From assembly GCA_001599755.1 (NCBI GenBank), contig BCHX01000002.1:2232001-2296000 (forward strand): a stretch of DNA of 64,000 nt, written 5' to 3'. A program made the translations under genes and the position numbers. The notes under the pieces are model-generated. The model saw only the letters and a list, made by a program, of their open reading frames with translations, was not told the origin of the DNA and searched no databases. Below are positions 32,814 to 43,156 of the stretch, piece after piece (the stretch's first letter is position 1; each line of letters starts with the position of its first letter). The DNA is from Gliomastix tumulicola. Lineage: Eukaryota; Ascomycota; Sordariomycetes; Hypocreales; Bionectriaceae.

Positions 32814-35800
32814 CTAGCCTTGCCAGCCGCCCGCCAGCTGCGCATGGCTGTCAAAGTTCTCCGTGCGCCGCCTCTTCATCGTCCCGGGGCTGCCCTCCCT
32901 CGCGACGCCCACGCCGCCGCCCGCGGACGCGCCCTGGCTGCTCCAGTGGACGGTGTTCCAGAGCTGCGAGTCCATCTTGCTGTGGCCCAACCAGTCCGCG
33001 TGCCCGACGGGCGTGCTCGCGCTGGCCGACTGCCAGCCGTCAAGCGCCGGCATGTCCCAGCCCTGGACGGAGAGGCCGTCGATGGACGCGTGGCCGTGGC
33101 CGTTGGCCTGGGGCGTGGCCGTGGAGGAGGTGCCGCTGCCGTCGTAGCCGAGATGGCCCGAGAGATCCAGGGGGCCCGACATGTAGGGGTGGACGCCGCC
33201 GCTGCTGCTGCTGCCGCCGCCACCGCCGCCGCTGGCGTCAAAGTACGGGTGGTGGTGGCTCGACGAGACCATGCCCTGCCCGTCTGGCCCGCAGCTCGAC
33301 GAGGGGAGGAACCCGCCGACGCCCGCGTTGCCGTCGAAGCTCCCGCTGGCCGAGTACGAGCCCGGCAGCGAGGCTGAGGGCGGCGGCGTCACGAGTCCGC
33401 TCGAGAAGGCGGTGTCCAGGAACGCCATGCCGCCTGGATTCCCACTGCCGCCGCCGTGTGAGGGCGCCATCTGCGCCACGCCGCCGCCGCCCCAGGCCTG
33501 GCTGAACTGCTCGCTCATCGTCGCCGCGAGGTGCTGGCTCACGCTCGGCGTCGGCGACATGACGGCCTCGCGCGGCACCGACGAAGACCCCGCGGCGGAC
33601 GGATACACGAGGGCCTTCTGCTGGTGATAGCGCGACATGGGGTCGTTGACCGTCAGCCAGCGCCACGTCGTGCCCGCGGGGCGGAACACGGGGTTGTACT
33701 TGTACCACTGGTTCGTCGTGTTGAAGCGCCAGAAGATGATGGCCTGCCGCGTCCACCGCCCGGAGTCGGGCGCGCACGACCAGAGCTCCTGGTACATGGC
33801 CACGCGGCAGATGAGGTCGCTGCCGGAGGGTTCGCGGCGCGTCCACGCCGAGGCGTCGCCTTCGTCCTCGGAGCGCTTGCGCTTGCTGCCGGAGCGGTCG
33901 AGCCCGTGCTTCCGGTCTCTCCCGCTGCGCTTCTGCTGCTCTTCTTTGCGGCGGTGCTCGTGGTCCGGGTACTGCACCGCCATGCTCAGGATGCCCGCCC
34001 ACTCGACCGCCGGGAACGGCACGTGGATCTCGGAGCGGCCGCGGAGGTGGCAGTCGCACTCGGCCCGGGCGTCGCCGCAGCCCCGGCGGTGGATGCCGCT
34101 CTCGTTGGTGTACACCTCGCTGCTCTTGCTGCCGCCGCTGCCGTCTGGCCCCTCGTCCTCGTCGGTCCGGAGCTCCGCCGGCCGCGTGAGCCGCGTGACG
34201 CACTTCCAGCGGTGGTTCTGCAAGCCCGGTTGCGTCACGGCCACCTCGACGAAGCCCGTCAGCTCCGAGCCCGCGGGGAAGCGCGCGTGCTCGTGCAGCT
34301 CGACCGTCGCGCACATCTCCAGCAGCAGACATTCGTCGTCGTGCTGGGGCAGGTCCAGCGTGTCGTACATCGCGGCGGCGTCCTTCTGCCACCGTCTCGT
34401 GACTGTCCGGACGCAGGCCGACGTTGTCCTGTCGACCGCCCGCGTGTACTCGTGCAGGAGGACGTCCTTGCCCAGCACGTTGGGGCTGTCGTCGCAGCCC
34501 ATGTACTTGTTCAGGTGCGGGAACGAGCCCTGGTCCAGCGGCTGCTCGTGCGAGTCGTACGCGACGCCGTCCCGGACCTTGACGTCGGGCGACGACACGA
34601 AGATCTCGCACGTCTTGGGCCGCACCGTGATGGACGACTGCAGCGCGAGCAGCTGCGAGAAGTACTCGTAGTTGGGCTTGACCTCGGGCACGCGGCCCTC
34701 GGCGAGGGCGGTCAGGACCGGGTTCGACTTGAAGGACTCCTGCTCTTCCTCCTCGTAGAAGTCGTCCGAGTTGGTCGAGCCAGGCTCTCTCTTCTCCTCG
34801 GCCGGGAACAGGAAGTGGACTACATACAACAACACGTTCTCGTTAGCAACAACTCCCTACCGTTGTCAGGACAATGGAAGAGACGGAAGCAAAACCTACA
34901 GCACCGCAAGTCCTCAAAGAACTTCTTGACAACCTGCATGTGGCTCGACACCTGCTTCCGGCCCATCTGCTCGATGCTGTCGTTGCTGTTATCGATGCGG
35001 AAGATCTCCTTGTCGCCCAGCACCGCAACGCATATCACAAAGATGTACTCGCTGATGAGCATGTTCCGCCCGTGCAGCTTCCCGCCCATGGAGAACTTGC
35101 GTCTGCCCATATGCGGCATCAGCAGCACCGCTGTTGTTTCCCCAGCCGCGTGTCAGCACAGGATCACAAACACACGCAAAAAAAAAAACTAGAAAAAGAG
35201 AGAAAGAAAGAGAGAGAGGCCAAAATTCAGTTCCTTACCGTCGACAAACGCATCCTCCAGCTCCGGCCGCCGCCAGACGCCCCCCTTGTCCTTCTGCGTA
35301 TCCTTGTGCGCCTGCCTGTTCCGGTACTGACGGAACGCCGGCCAGAAGTACAGCGGGTTCACGGCGTGCCTCGGCTTCCGCTGGTGAGGGTGGTGGTGGT
35401 ACCGCGGCGCCGGGTTATGCGGGATCCCGCGCGCGATGCCGGCGGCGGGCATGCGCTGCAGGCAGTCGAAGGACTGCGAGGGCACCATGGGCGGCTGTGG
35501 CTGCCCTTGGTGCCCCTGTGCCGGGTGCGGAGGCAGCATCGTCGGTGTTATCGTCGTCGACGCCGCCACGGGGCTCTGGTAGCACGACACGAGGCCGCTG
35601 AAGCCGCCCGCCGTGCCCGGTGTGGTGGCCGTGGGCGACTGCGAGGAGTTGCCGTTGGACTCGCGGAGCGGCGGGCGGCCGTCCACGGCGATGCTGCTGC
35701 TACTGCTGCTGTTGTTGTTGTTGTTGCCGTTGTTGCTGCTGCTGCCGACGGCGGTGGCAACGGCGTGGAAGCTCCGGCGGGTGTCGATGAAGTCCGGGGC

Positions 35801-35860
35801 ATGCGGGTATCTTTGGTTCGAGGAGACGACGGGTCGAGGGTGGTACATGGATGACGCCAT
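32814..35860 (-). CDS. abaA: AbaA-type TEA/ATTS transcription factor, conidiation regulator
   Basis: Three exons: 35860-35239, 35130-34900 and 34819-32814, giving 952 residues. Exon 1 ends in GGVWRRPELEDAFVD and exon 2 continues AVLLMPHMGRRKFSMGGKLHGRN, ISEYIFVICVAVLGDKEIFRI and KQVSSHMQVVKKFFEDL. Together these form the TEA DNA-binding domain (about residues 190-280), diagnostic of AbaA. The donor GTAGGT at 34899, not the nearby GTTTTG, keeps frame and gives LRCFHFLFPAEEKREPGS. A Lys/Arg stretch (GSKRKRSEDEG) is a likely nuclear signal. The C-terminal third is Gly/Ser-rich. In Aspergillus and Fusarium AbaA drives phialide differentiation and conidium formation. The N-terminal region has an Asn/Ser run. 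The gene has a 2.3-kb upstream region. Confidence 0.94.
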
Positions 35861-36925
35861 GGCCTGCTTGTTCTTGTTCGTCTTTTGTCTCTCTTTCCTC
35901 TTCCTCTTCTTCTTGTTCTTCTTCTGCTGGTGGTGTTCTGTGTCTGACCCCGAGGGAGCTTCTCTTCCAGCTGGCCTCCCCTCGAGCTTCAACTGCCCCC
36001 TTTCGCAGAGCAGCACCGCAAGAGGATGGAAGACAAGAAGGAAAAGGAAGTTGAGGAATGCCACAGGCACACTTTGAGTTCAGGCCTCGCTTCTCTGCCC
36101 GGTGGCACAAAGGAGAGAGAGAGAGAGGAGCCCAGAAGCCCTCGTTTTTCTTCGCAGAAAATCGAGACCCCCTCCCAAGAATGCCTGTGTTTCCCGAAGT
36201 TCGAAACCTAAGAAGGAGGTGTGGACAGGGCACAGACACACACACACACGGATAAGAAGGCAAGAAAGGTAACGCAAAGAGAGAGGGAGAAGGAAGAAGA
36301 AGGTCGAGAATAGAAATGCTAGAAGGAATTCACAGAGGATGTGGAATGGGGACCGGGTGTTTAGAAGTAATTCTTCAAGGAAGGAAAGGGAAGGGAAGGG
36401 ATGGGCTTAGAGTACAAGAAGAGGTGGTGGTGGTGGTAGTGATGGTGGTGGCCCAAGTAAGAGCAGCAGCAGGAGAGGAGGGGGGGGGGCGTGTGTGTTC
36501 TGTGTCGTCTAGGCGCAAGTTCAGAGTTCGACTGGAACGGAATACCCGTCACCAAGCCAGAGCCGGATCCCCTTTATTGCCTTTTCTTTCCCATAGAGAC
36601 CGTATAGATCCGAGACTCCTCCCTAACTTACACAAAAAGCACAGGACGCAAGCTTACACAGCTGAACTAGCTTTAGGCCCCAGGCGTGAGTAATACGACT
36701 AGGCAAAGATAGTGTGTGTGCACACACTGGCGGTTGTCGCCTGGGGGGAGAGGGGGGAGGGGACTATACAAGGGGAAAAAGAGGAAGAGCGTGAAAGGGA
36801 AAAGGGCACGTAGAGGAGGCGTATGGGGAAATAGCTAAGGGTAAAAGGGACAGACTGTACGTTGGTCTATGCCCTTGGAAACAGGTCTGCCCAACCCCGA
36901 AACGAAAATATCCTCTTCCGGCACG

Positions 36926-36945
36926 CCCCCCCCCCCCCCCCCCCC
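36926..36945. repeat. Poly-C tract (20 C)
   Basis: An uninterrupted run of 20 C on the plus strand, upstream of abaA. Long C/G homopolymers are rare in fungal promoters and are also prone to sequencing error, so the exact length is uncertain. Confidence 0.85.
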
Positions 36946-37303
36946 TTCCTTTGGACACACACTCTCTCTATCTCTCCCTTACCTCTGCTCCCCCAACATT
37001 GAGGCAAAGAGAGAGAGAGAGATGAGTTGAGGTCCGGTGACGATCAGTGCGCTCACCCACTCCAGGCTACTCGGCAGGGGACTAGGCTGCCATATGCACA
37101 TGCAAAACATAATCACACGTTCTGGCATGGGATGGAGGGTGGAGAGAGAAGGAGGGGGCAAGGCTTTTGACAGGCATCTTTTTCGATGGAGATGTCTACG
37201 ATCTACCAGAGACCATCAACGCCTAGCTCGTCGCTCCATCGGGTGATTGGGATATGTGATTGAGGGAGAAGGAGAGGAGCTGATGTGATAGAGGAGAAAG
37301 AAA

Positions 37304-37407
37304 GGGGGGGGGGGNNNNNNNNNNNNNNNNNNNNNNNNNNNNNNNNNNNNNNNNNNNNNNNNNNNNNNNNNNNNNNNNNNNNNNNNNGGGGGGGGGGGGG
37401 GGGGGGG
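37304..37407. other. Assembly gap inside a poly-G tract
   Basis: Eleven G (37304-37314), then 73 unknown bases (37315-37387), then 20 G (37388-37407). The gap clearly arose because reads could not cross a G-rich homopolymer. Its true size and content are unknown. Confidence 0.95.
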
Positions 37408-38171
37408 TGTGCCGGAAGCAAGGGGAAGGGGGTAAGGTAGGAGCTGAGAGTCGGAAGGGCAGAACAGAAGAAGGGAAAGGTAAGGTACAGAAGCAGTCGA
37501 ACCAACCAACCAACCAATCAACCAAACGGCTCCTCAGCCAACATGCAAGGGAGAGGGTTCGCCGGGGCGGGGGCGGCGAAAAAAAGAGACCAGGTGTGTG
37601 GTCTCACTCTGGAACATTCAGCATCAGCTCTTTTGAATGGGAGGTGGTCAGAGCATCAAGCCACCCACCCCGTACTGTGTGAAGTCGTTTCCCACGCCTG
37701 CCGTGCCTCTCTTTGCCGCTGCGATGGCTGGCATGCCCGCGAGATGAGCATCAGACAATGAGGCCGAGAACTGAATTCTTCACGTCTGAGTCAACTCTCC
37801 ATCGCCCACGCACACGCCTGACTGAGAGAGAGAGACCTCACACACACACACGCAAACACACGCCTGCTTGTCATCGTCATCGCCGTCACTGTTTGCCCAG
37901 CGTCGCCTTGGGGTGCGAAATGGAGACTGGCGTAGATCACCGTATTGTCACACGGACCAAGGGCTGAATGGGCTGTTACTAGCCAACTTAATAGCCCGCG
38001 CACGTCCCCCAGCCAAGGGAGAACGCAGCAGAGATAATAATGGCTACCGCAAGGGAATGCTTGGCAATTGGGGGGGAATAGCTTTTTCTTTTTTTTTTCT
38101 TTCCGGCGGTTGGTCAGGCTTAGAGCACCGACGATGCCGCCTTGCACATCTCGATGTGTCCCACTCCGAGG

Positions 38172-41035
38172 CTAGCCCTCGGGGTCCTCCTCGTTGTCCC
38201 CAATATTGACCCTTTGCCTCCCTCTGCCCGTCAATTGCTGAAGGGCCATTTTATTGACCTGGCCCCCTACCTTGCGCTGCATCCTCTCAATCTCCTCCTC
38301 CGCATCGAGGGCCTCCGCCTCGGCGTAGTCGAGCACCAGCTTGCGGCCGAGCAGATGCGTATCCCTCAGCGCATTTAGCGCATTCTCTGCTTCCCGGGGC
38401 GTGACGAAGTCGGCAAATGCGAACCCCCTTGTGGAATAGTCTGCTTTCTTTGGAACGCGGACAGATCTGAGTTGGCCATAAGTCCCGAATAGCGCCCGAA
38501 CGTCCTTCTTGGTGGCTTGGAAGGGCAGGTTCTTGATGATGATCTTGGTCCTCTTGTTGGCCGCCTTCCTGGCCTTGTCGTCGCGCCTGCGCTCCTCGGC
38601 CGCGTCGAGTCCCCGGTGCGACGCCTTGACGCCCAGCGTGTGCCCGTCCAGCACGTAGCCGTCCAGAGCCTTGAGCCCCTCCTGTGCTTGCGCTTTGGAT
38701 CGGAACTCCACAAAGCCGAAGCCCATGCTTAGCGTTTGGCCCGGCCTTTTGGGGTCCGCCTTAGTCTTGACTCTAGCAGAGACGAATCCGTCGATGGACG
38801 AGCAGGCTTCTGCCAACTTAGTCGTCGTCGTCTCAAAGTTTAAGTTGCGGACGAAGAGCGAGGTGGTGTCCATCACCTCCTCCTCATCACCAGCCTTATC
38901 GCCGCCCGAGAGCAGGTCGTCGACGTTAAGCTTCTGACTCCCCGTCGGCCGACTCTTGGGTGGCACCACCGCCGCTGCGCCCTGTGGCTCCCCCCTAAAG
39001 ATGTCCTTCGGTGCCTTTTCGAGAAACAGCACACTGTCCTTGACACGGCGATAAGCCAGCTTGCCAAAGGCCGCCTTAGCGTGGTTGGGTTGCGCAAAGT
39101 CAACAATAGCAATGGTCCCACTGGGCGGCATCAACACCCTCAAGACAGGGCCCGACTCCTCAAACAGAGTCCGCAATTCCTCCATGGTCGTGCCGTAGGG
39201 GAAGTTCTTCACAAGCACGGCCTTGTCGCCCCGCTTATGTGACTTGAACGCCTCCAGGTCGACCCCGTTGGCGACGAAATAAGCTTTCGTCTCCTGGATG
39301 ACTGACGTCTCGGCAATAGCCTGCTTCACTGCCGCGTCAGACGACGTGGGATCCAGAAGCTCCGACTTGGACACCCCCAGCCGGTTCGCCACGGACGCAT
39401 TGACTGCGTCTTGGCTCATGTACAGAGAATTCCAGTTGAAGGTGTTTGAGGCGGCTTCCGCCTTCTTGCGGAGCATGTTCTGCTTCTTCAGGGGCAGCTT
39501 GGACAGGGCAAACTCGTCAACGCCGGCTTCCCGCTTGGCGTCGGCTGGAATGATGTGTAGCAGACGCCCCTGAAACGTCGCCCCGTCCATCGCCTGGAAG
39601 GCCTCGACGGCCTGCGAGGAGTCTGCGAAGAGCACAAGGGCGTATCCCTTTTTGGAGCCGGACTTGCTTGTGGGCAGGTGTACCTAGTGATCGGTCAGCA
39701 GGTGTGACAACAATCTAAATCCAGAACATCGTGTGTAATAAGGTTGCCGGCTTGTTTTTCAGACAATCGAAGCATCTACTAAAAATTTTCGCCCAGGATC
39801 GCATCATATACCGTAGTATAAGCTGTCCCTATCTGGGTTTCATCACATAGCCGAAATCATCCCAAGAGTGGGAGGAGACGTAATGCACCAGTGAAAGCTA
39901 TCACATACCTCTTCAATGGCTCCGAACTTGCCAAACTCTTCGCGGATATCATCCTCTGTCGCACCATAGGGGAGGTTCCGAACAAAAAGCCGAGACGTTC
40001 GGCGGATTATGTCCACTGTGTCGGGTGTTGAAGACGTCTCAGCCGCAGGGTGATCTTGTGCCACAGGCTCGGCCGCATCATCAGCAGACTTGTCCCCTTC
40101 GGGGATATCGGTGGCGGCCCCTGAATCGGTCGGAGGCGGCTGTGCTGTGTCATTTCTCTGACTGAGAAGCGCATCATCTGGATCCAGTAGATCCAGCAGC
40201 CGGTTTGTTCGTGAACGAAGCCAGTCGTCGTCATTGACTGCGGCGGGTTCTTCTTGGACGCCATCAACCATCTCCTCCGCGTCGCCGACGATCGGCGCAC
40301 GACCCGGTTCTTTCGATTCCTCAGCATCTCCTCCCCCTTGTGAAGCTACCTCTCCCTTGATGATTGGAGCAAGATGGGGTATCTTTTCATTCTGTGACCC
40401 CTTCTGCAGGTCTTTTGACTCTTTCGCTTTTCGAGAGGGTATCGTTTCATACTCGTCGTCACTCTCTCCTTCGGGAATGGGTATCTGAGGTGTGTCTTCA
40501 TCGGGTGCGCCTGTGCCGTGGACTGTGGTGGCGCCCAAGATGTCCTCCTGACCGCGGCCCATGACCTGGAGAAACTCCTGGAGCTTAGGGTCGGGTCGGG
40601 CTCCATCCTCTCGTTTCCTCTTCTTCGATCCGTCCTCGACGGTGTCGTCGGCGACCTGCTCGGGCGCTTTCCTTTTGGCCGACGAGGTCTGGGTCCGAGG
40701 GCCAGAGCGAGGGTTACTCAATGACGGGTCTGAGATCTAGCATTCCATCAGCATCAAGTCGAGCACTAGGGTCGGCCGAGACAGGGGCAAAGGGGTAAAC
40801 ATACTGGTCTTGCAGATTCGACCGATATCTTAGACATGCGTATGTACGATTTGTTGAAGTACTTGATGGCCTTGGAGGCTTCCTCGGGCGTCTTGAACCC
40901 GACATAGCCGATCCGCCGCTGGGGGATCACCTTGACATCGGTGACCTCGCGGTTGTTGGCGGAGAAGTGTTTTCTGAAGTCGGCCTCTGTGATATTAGGG
41001 GGGATGCCCTTGACAAAGATTCGTGAGGAAGACAT
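38172..41035 (-). CDS. mrd1: Mrd1, multiple RNA-binding domain protein for rRNA processing
   Basis: Three exons: 41035-40805, 40736-39909 and 39683-38172, all junctions phase 0, giving 856 residues. Five RRMs are seen. RRM1 is at the N-terminus (SRIFVKGIPPNITEADFRKHF). The second starts at SRLFVRNLPYGATEDDIREEF and crosses the last intron. The third is KAVLVKNFPYGTTMEELRTLF, the fourth SLFVRNLNFETTTTKLAEAC with GFGFVEF, and the fifth TKIIIKNLPFQATKKDVRALF with RGFAFADF. A long acidic linker separates RRM1 and RRM2. Mrd1 binds pre-rRNA and U3 snoRNP in the nucleolus and is required for 18S rRNA maturation. Domain number, order and length match the family well. It is divergent from the LC8 gene. 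Confidence 0.95.
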
Positions 41036-42371
41036 TGTAGTTTGTCATGAGCGTGACGGCGCAATCGTCACCGACACGGCATTATATTCATTGCGAATTC
41101 GTCTTCGATGTGGGTGTGAAGGGAGCGAAGGAAGAGAAAAAGAAAAAAAAAATGTTATCGTGAGTGGAAATGCTTATCAGATGTGTGGGGCAGGTTTGGC
41201 TCAGAAAGACTCCTCCAGGGAGAAGGCCTACCCTACACACGAGTCCCAATCGAAAGCCCGGCTGGAGATGGTGACTTTGAGAGCTAGGCTCAAGACCTGT
41301 CGATTACGTGAACTGTTGAGTTAGATGAGATCTTTGATGCCAAGATTATTCATGCGTTTAGTCGGGCTTAGACAATCTCTGCCTGCACGAGCCAGTTGCT
41401 GATCCGACGGCGTTCAGCTTCGCAAAGGCCTCAAAGTTGATGCTGCTCGCGAAAGAGGCATACCCTATCATCTTCCAATAGGATCCAGACATTCACAATT
41501 TCTAGTGCTCCCTAGATCTCTCCCAAACTCCCTCCGACTAATGATTATTCCTCGGATGCCTGATCACGAGTTGGGCTCGTTGCATTGGTCGATTCATTGG
41601 CCATTAAGGCAGAGGACGTAAAAACTGTTGCGGCTTTGTCATCCACCCACTAACCACATCGCCCGAGCAATCCGGGGACGAGCAGTTTTTGTGTCATCCA
41701 CTTGCTGGTGTGGAGTCTTGTTGGACCGAGGCGGAAGTCCACCTGCCCGGCTGCCGCGGTGGATTTCAGGTGCCTCCACTGGCCTATGACGGGGAAGGCA
41801 CCTCACAATCGCAGTGGAGGAGTTGACAGAATTCAGCGCCACGGTCACCAGAGAGCAGACAAACAACCGCCATCCCGAACATGCGATTCTCACCATCCCA
41901 CTCTGCCCCTAACGACGCCTCGCTATAACCTCTCTGCTCACCAGCTATATATATACCGGGCACACGCACACGCACACGCCCTCTGGACCCGACCACAGAG
42001 CTTCTTATCAATCGCCATCCCAGCCAACAGACAGTCGACAGAAACCTGGATCGACCCCTCCGGTTGCAGGATCCCGGAATCCCAGGAAAGGTGTGTTGCA
42101 GGGGTTCAGCTGTGGCGCGTGTGTGGCATCGCGTAAGAGGGTGGATCGTCCCTTTTTTGCTTTTTTTTCGGCTGCCCTGTGTTTTGCAGGGGGGTGTTCG
42201 CTTCGCCTGCAAGGCCAGGCTTCATGATCGCGCGACGACGAGCAAGGGCCCTGAACGCTTACATTCTACACCTTCCAGTCGCCACCACCGCATTGTCGCG
42301 AAGCGCACCAACCGAGTCAGACTGTCGGCGAGAGTAACGAGGCCAAGACATTACCACCCGCGCACATCACC
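41036..42371. promoter_or_regulatory. Bidirectional promoter between mrd1 and the dynein light chain gene
   Basis: This 1.3-kb spacer holds a TATATATATA run at 41946-41955, about 415 bp upstream of the dynein light chain ATG. That would fit a core promoter with a long leader. A CA-rich repeat follows it. No coding signal is convincing. Confidence 0.45.
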
Positions 42372-43156
42372 ATGAGCAACGTTAAGCCTGAGAGCCCCGC
42401 GCCCGCTCCGCGGGAGAAGCTGGAGGGTAGGAAACCCCCCCTGAAGACCCGACAATGAGGTCATATCTACTTGAGAAGAAGCTCCGGAAAGCTAATGGCT
42501 TCTTGTTTGGACGTACAGCACAGGTCAAGTCTGCAGATATGGTGCGAAACCGCTTCCCCACGAGCTCGCCATTGTCTTCCGAATCTTTGCGCGACGACTG
42601 ACACCCCCTTTTTCGAGCCGACAGACCGAGGACCTGCAAGCCGAGACGATCGAAGTTGGTACGTGAAGGGGTGCCTTCCCGGGTATATGGGAGGAGAACA
42701 GACTTGGGTAGCGCATTGCTAACGCAAGAGACGCTGAAGCCCAGGAGGCCATGGCCAAGTTCACTATCGAGAAGGACATCGCCCAGCATATCAAGCGAAC
42801 GGTTCGTCTTGCCCGACCTCATATCTCGCGCCGTTTCCTGAGGATGACCAGTCCTCTGGCGTCCGGCGAGAACTCTGGCTAACGGATCTATGGCGATAGT
42901 TTGACGAGCGCAAGGGCCCTACCTGGCACTGCATCGTGGGCCGAAACTTTGGCAGCTTCGTGACGCATGGTATGTGACGACTCGAGGAGTCCCGAGGCTC
43001 TCGCGGAGCCGGAATGCTACCCTGGAGCTTACTGCGGCTTCGAGCCTGGAGGACGGGCGAAGAAACCAAGAGCTGACCTTTGGGGATACAGAAACTAAGC
43101 ACTTCATCTACTTTTACCTCGGACACTGCGCAATCCTCCTGTTCAAGACTCAGTAA
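42372..43156 (+). CDS. Dynein light chain LC8 type
   Basis: Six exons: 42372-42426, 42519-42541 (23 nt), 42625-42658 (34 nt), 42740-42801, 42900-42969 and 43092-43156, giving 102 residues. The spliced product reads KSADMTEDLQAETIEVAQEA, MAKFTIEKDIAQHIKRTFDE, RKGPTWHCIVGRNFGSFVTH and ETKHFIYFYLGHCAILLFKTQ in sequence, which is LC8/DYNLL throughout. A short Pro/Glu-rich N-terminal extension (MSNVKPESPAPAPREKLE) precedes it. LC8 is a dimeric hub that binds linear motifs in dynein intermediate chain and other partners. The acceptor of exon 4 is an AAG (GCTGAAG) two bases ahead of a competing CCCAG; only the former keeps frame. None of the six exons is long enough to be seen as a large ORF. Confidence 0.92.

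Larger units (their letters stand above)
35861..38171. promoter_or_regulatory. Long abaA upstream region with homopolymer tracts and an assembly gap
   Basis: This 2.3-kb region lies between abaA and the 3' end of mrd1. Near the start codon it has three RGAATG words (36055-36060, 36178-36183, 36343-36348), complements of the published AbaA site CATTCY. Further up it is strongly purine-rich on the plus strand, with GA tracts, a C20 run, a G run broken by a gap, and CCAA repeats at about 37500-37525. No gene is visible. Confidence 0.55.

Noticed and set aside
33531..35192. A 553-codon open frame antisense to abaA, and similar long antisense frames opposite vps8 and arp4
   Set aside because: Arg/Ala/Val-rich mirror translations of G+C-rich coding DNA; no domain, and the sense strand codes a clear protein.
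36385..37552. Several BrlA-type words (MRAGGGR), e.g. 36769-36775 and 37419-37425, upstream of abaA
   Set aside because: The region is very purine-rich, so such words are expected by chance, and brlA is mainly known from Eurotiomycetes.
40805..41035. First RRM open frame as an independent small RNA-binding gene
   Set aside because: Donor and acceptor sites join it in phase to the rest of mrd1, and RRM1 at this spacing is the known Mrd1 layout.
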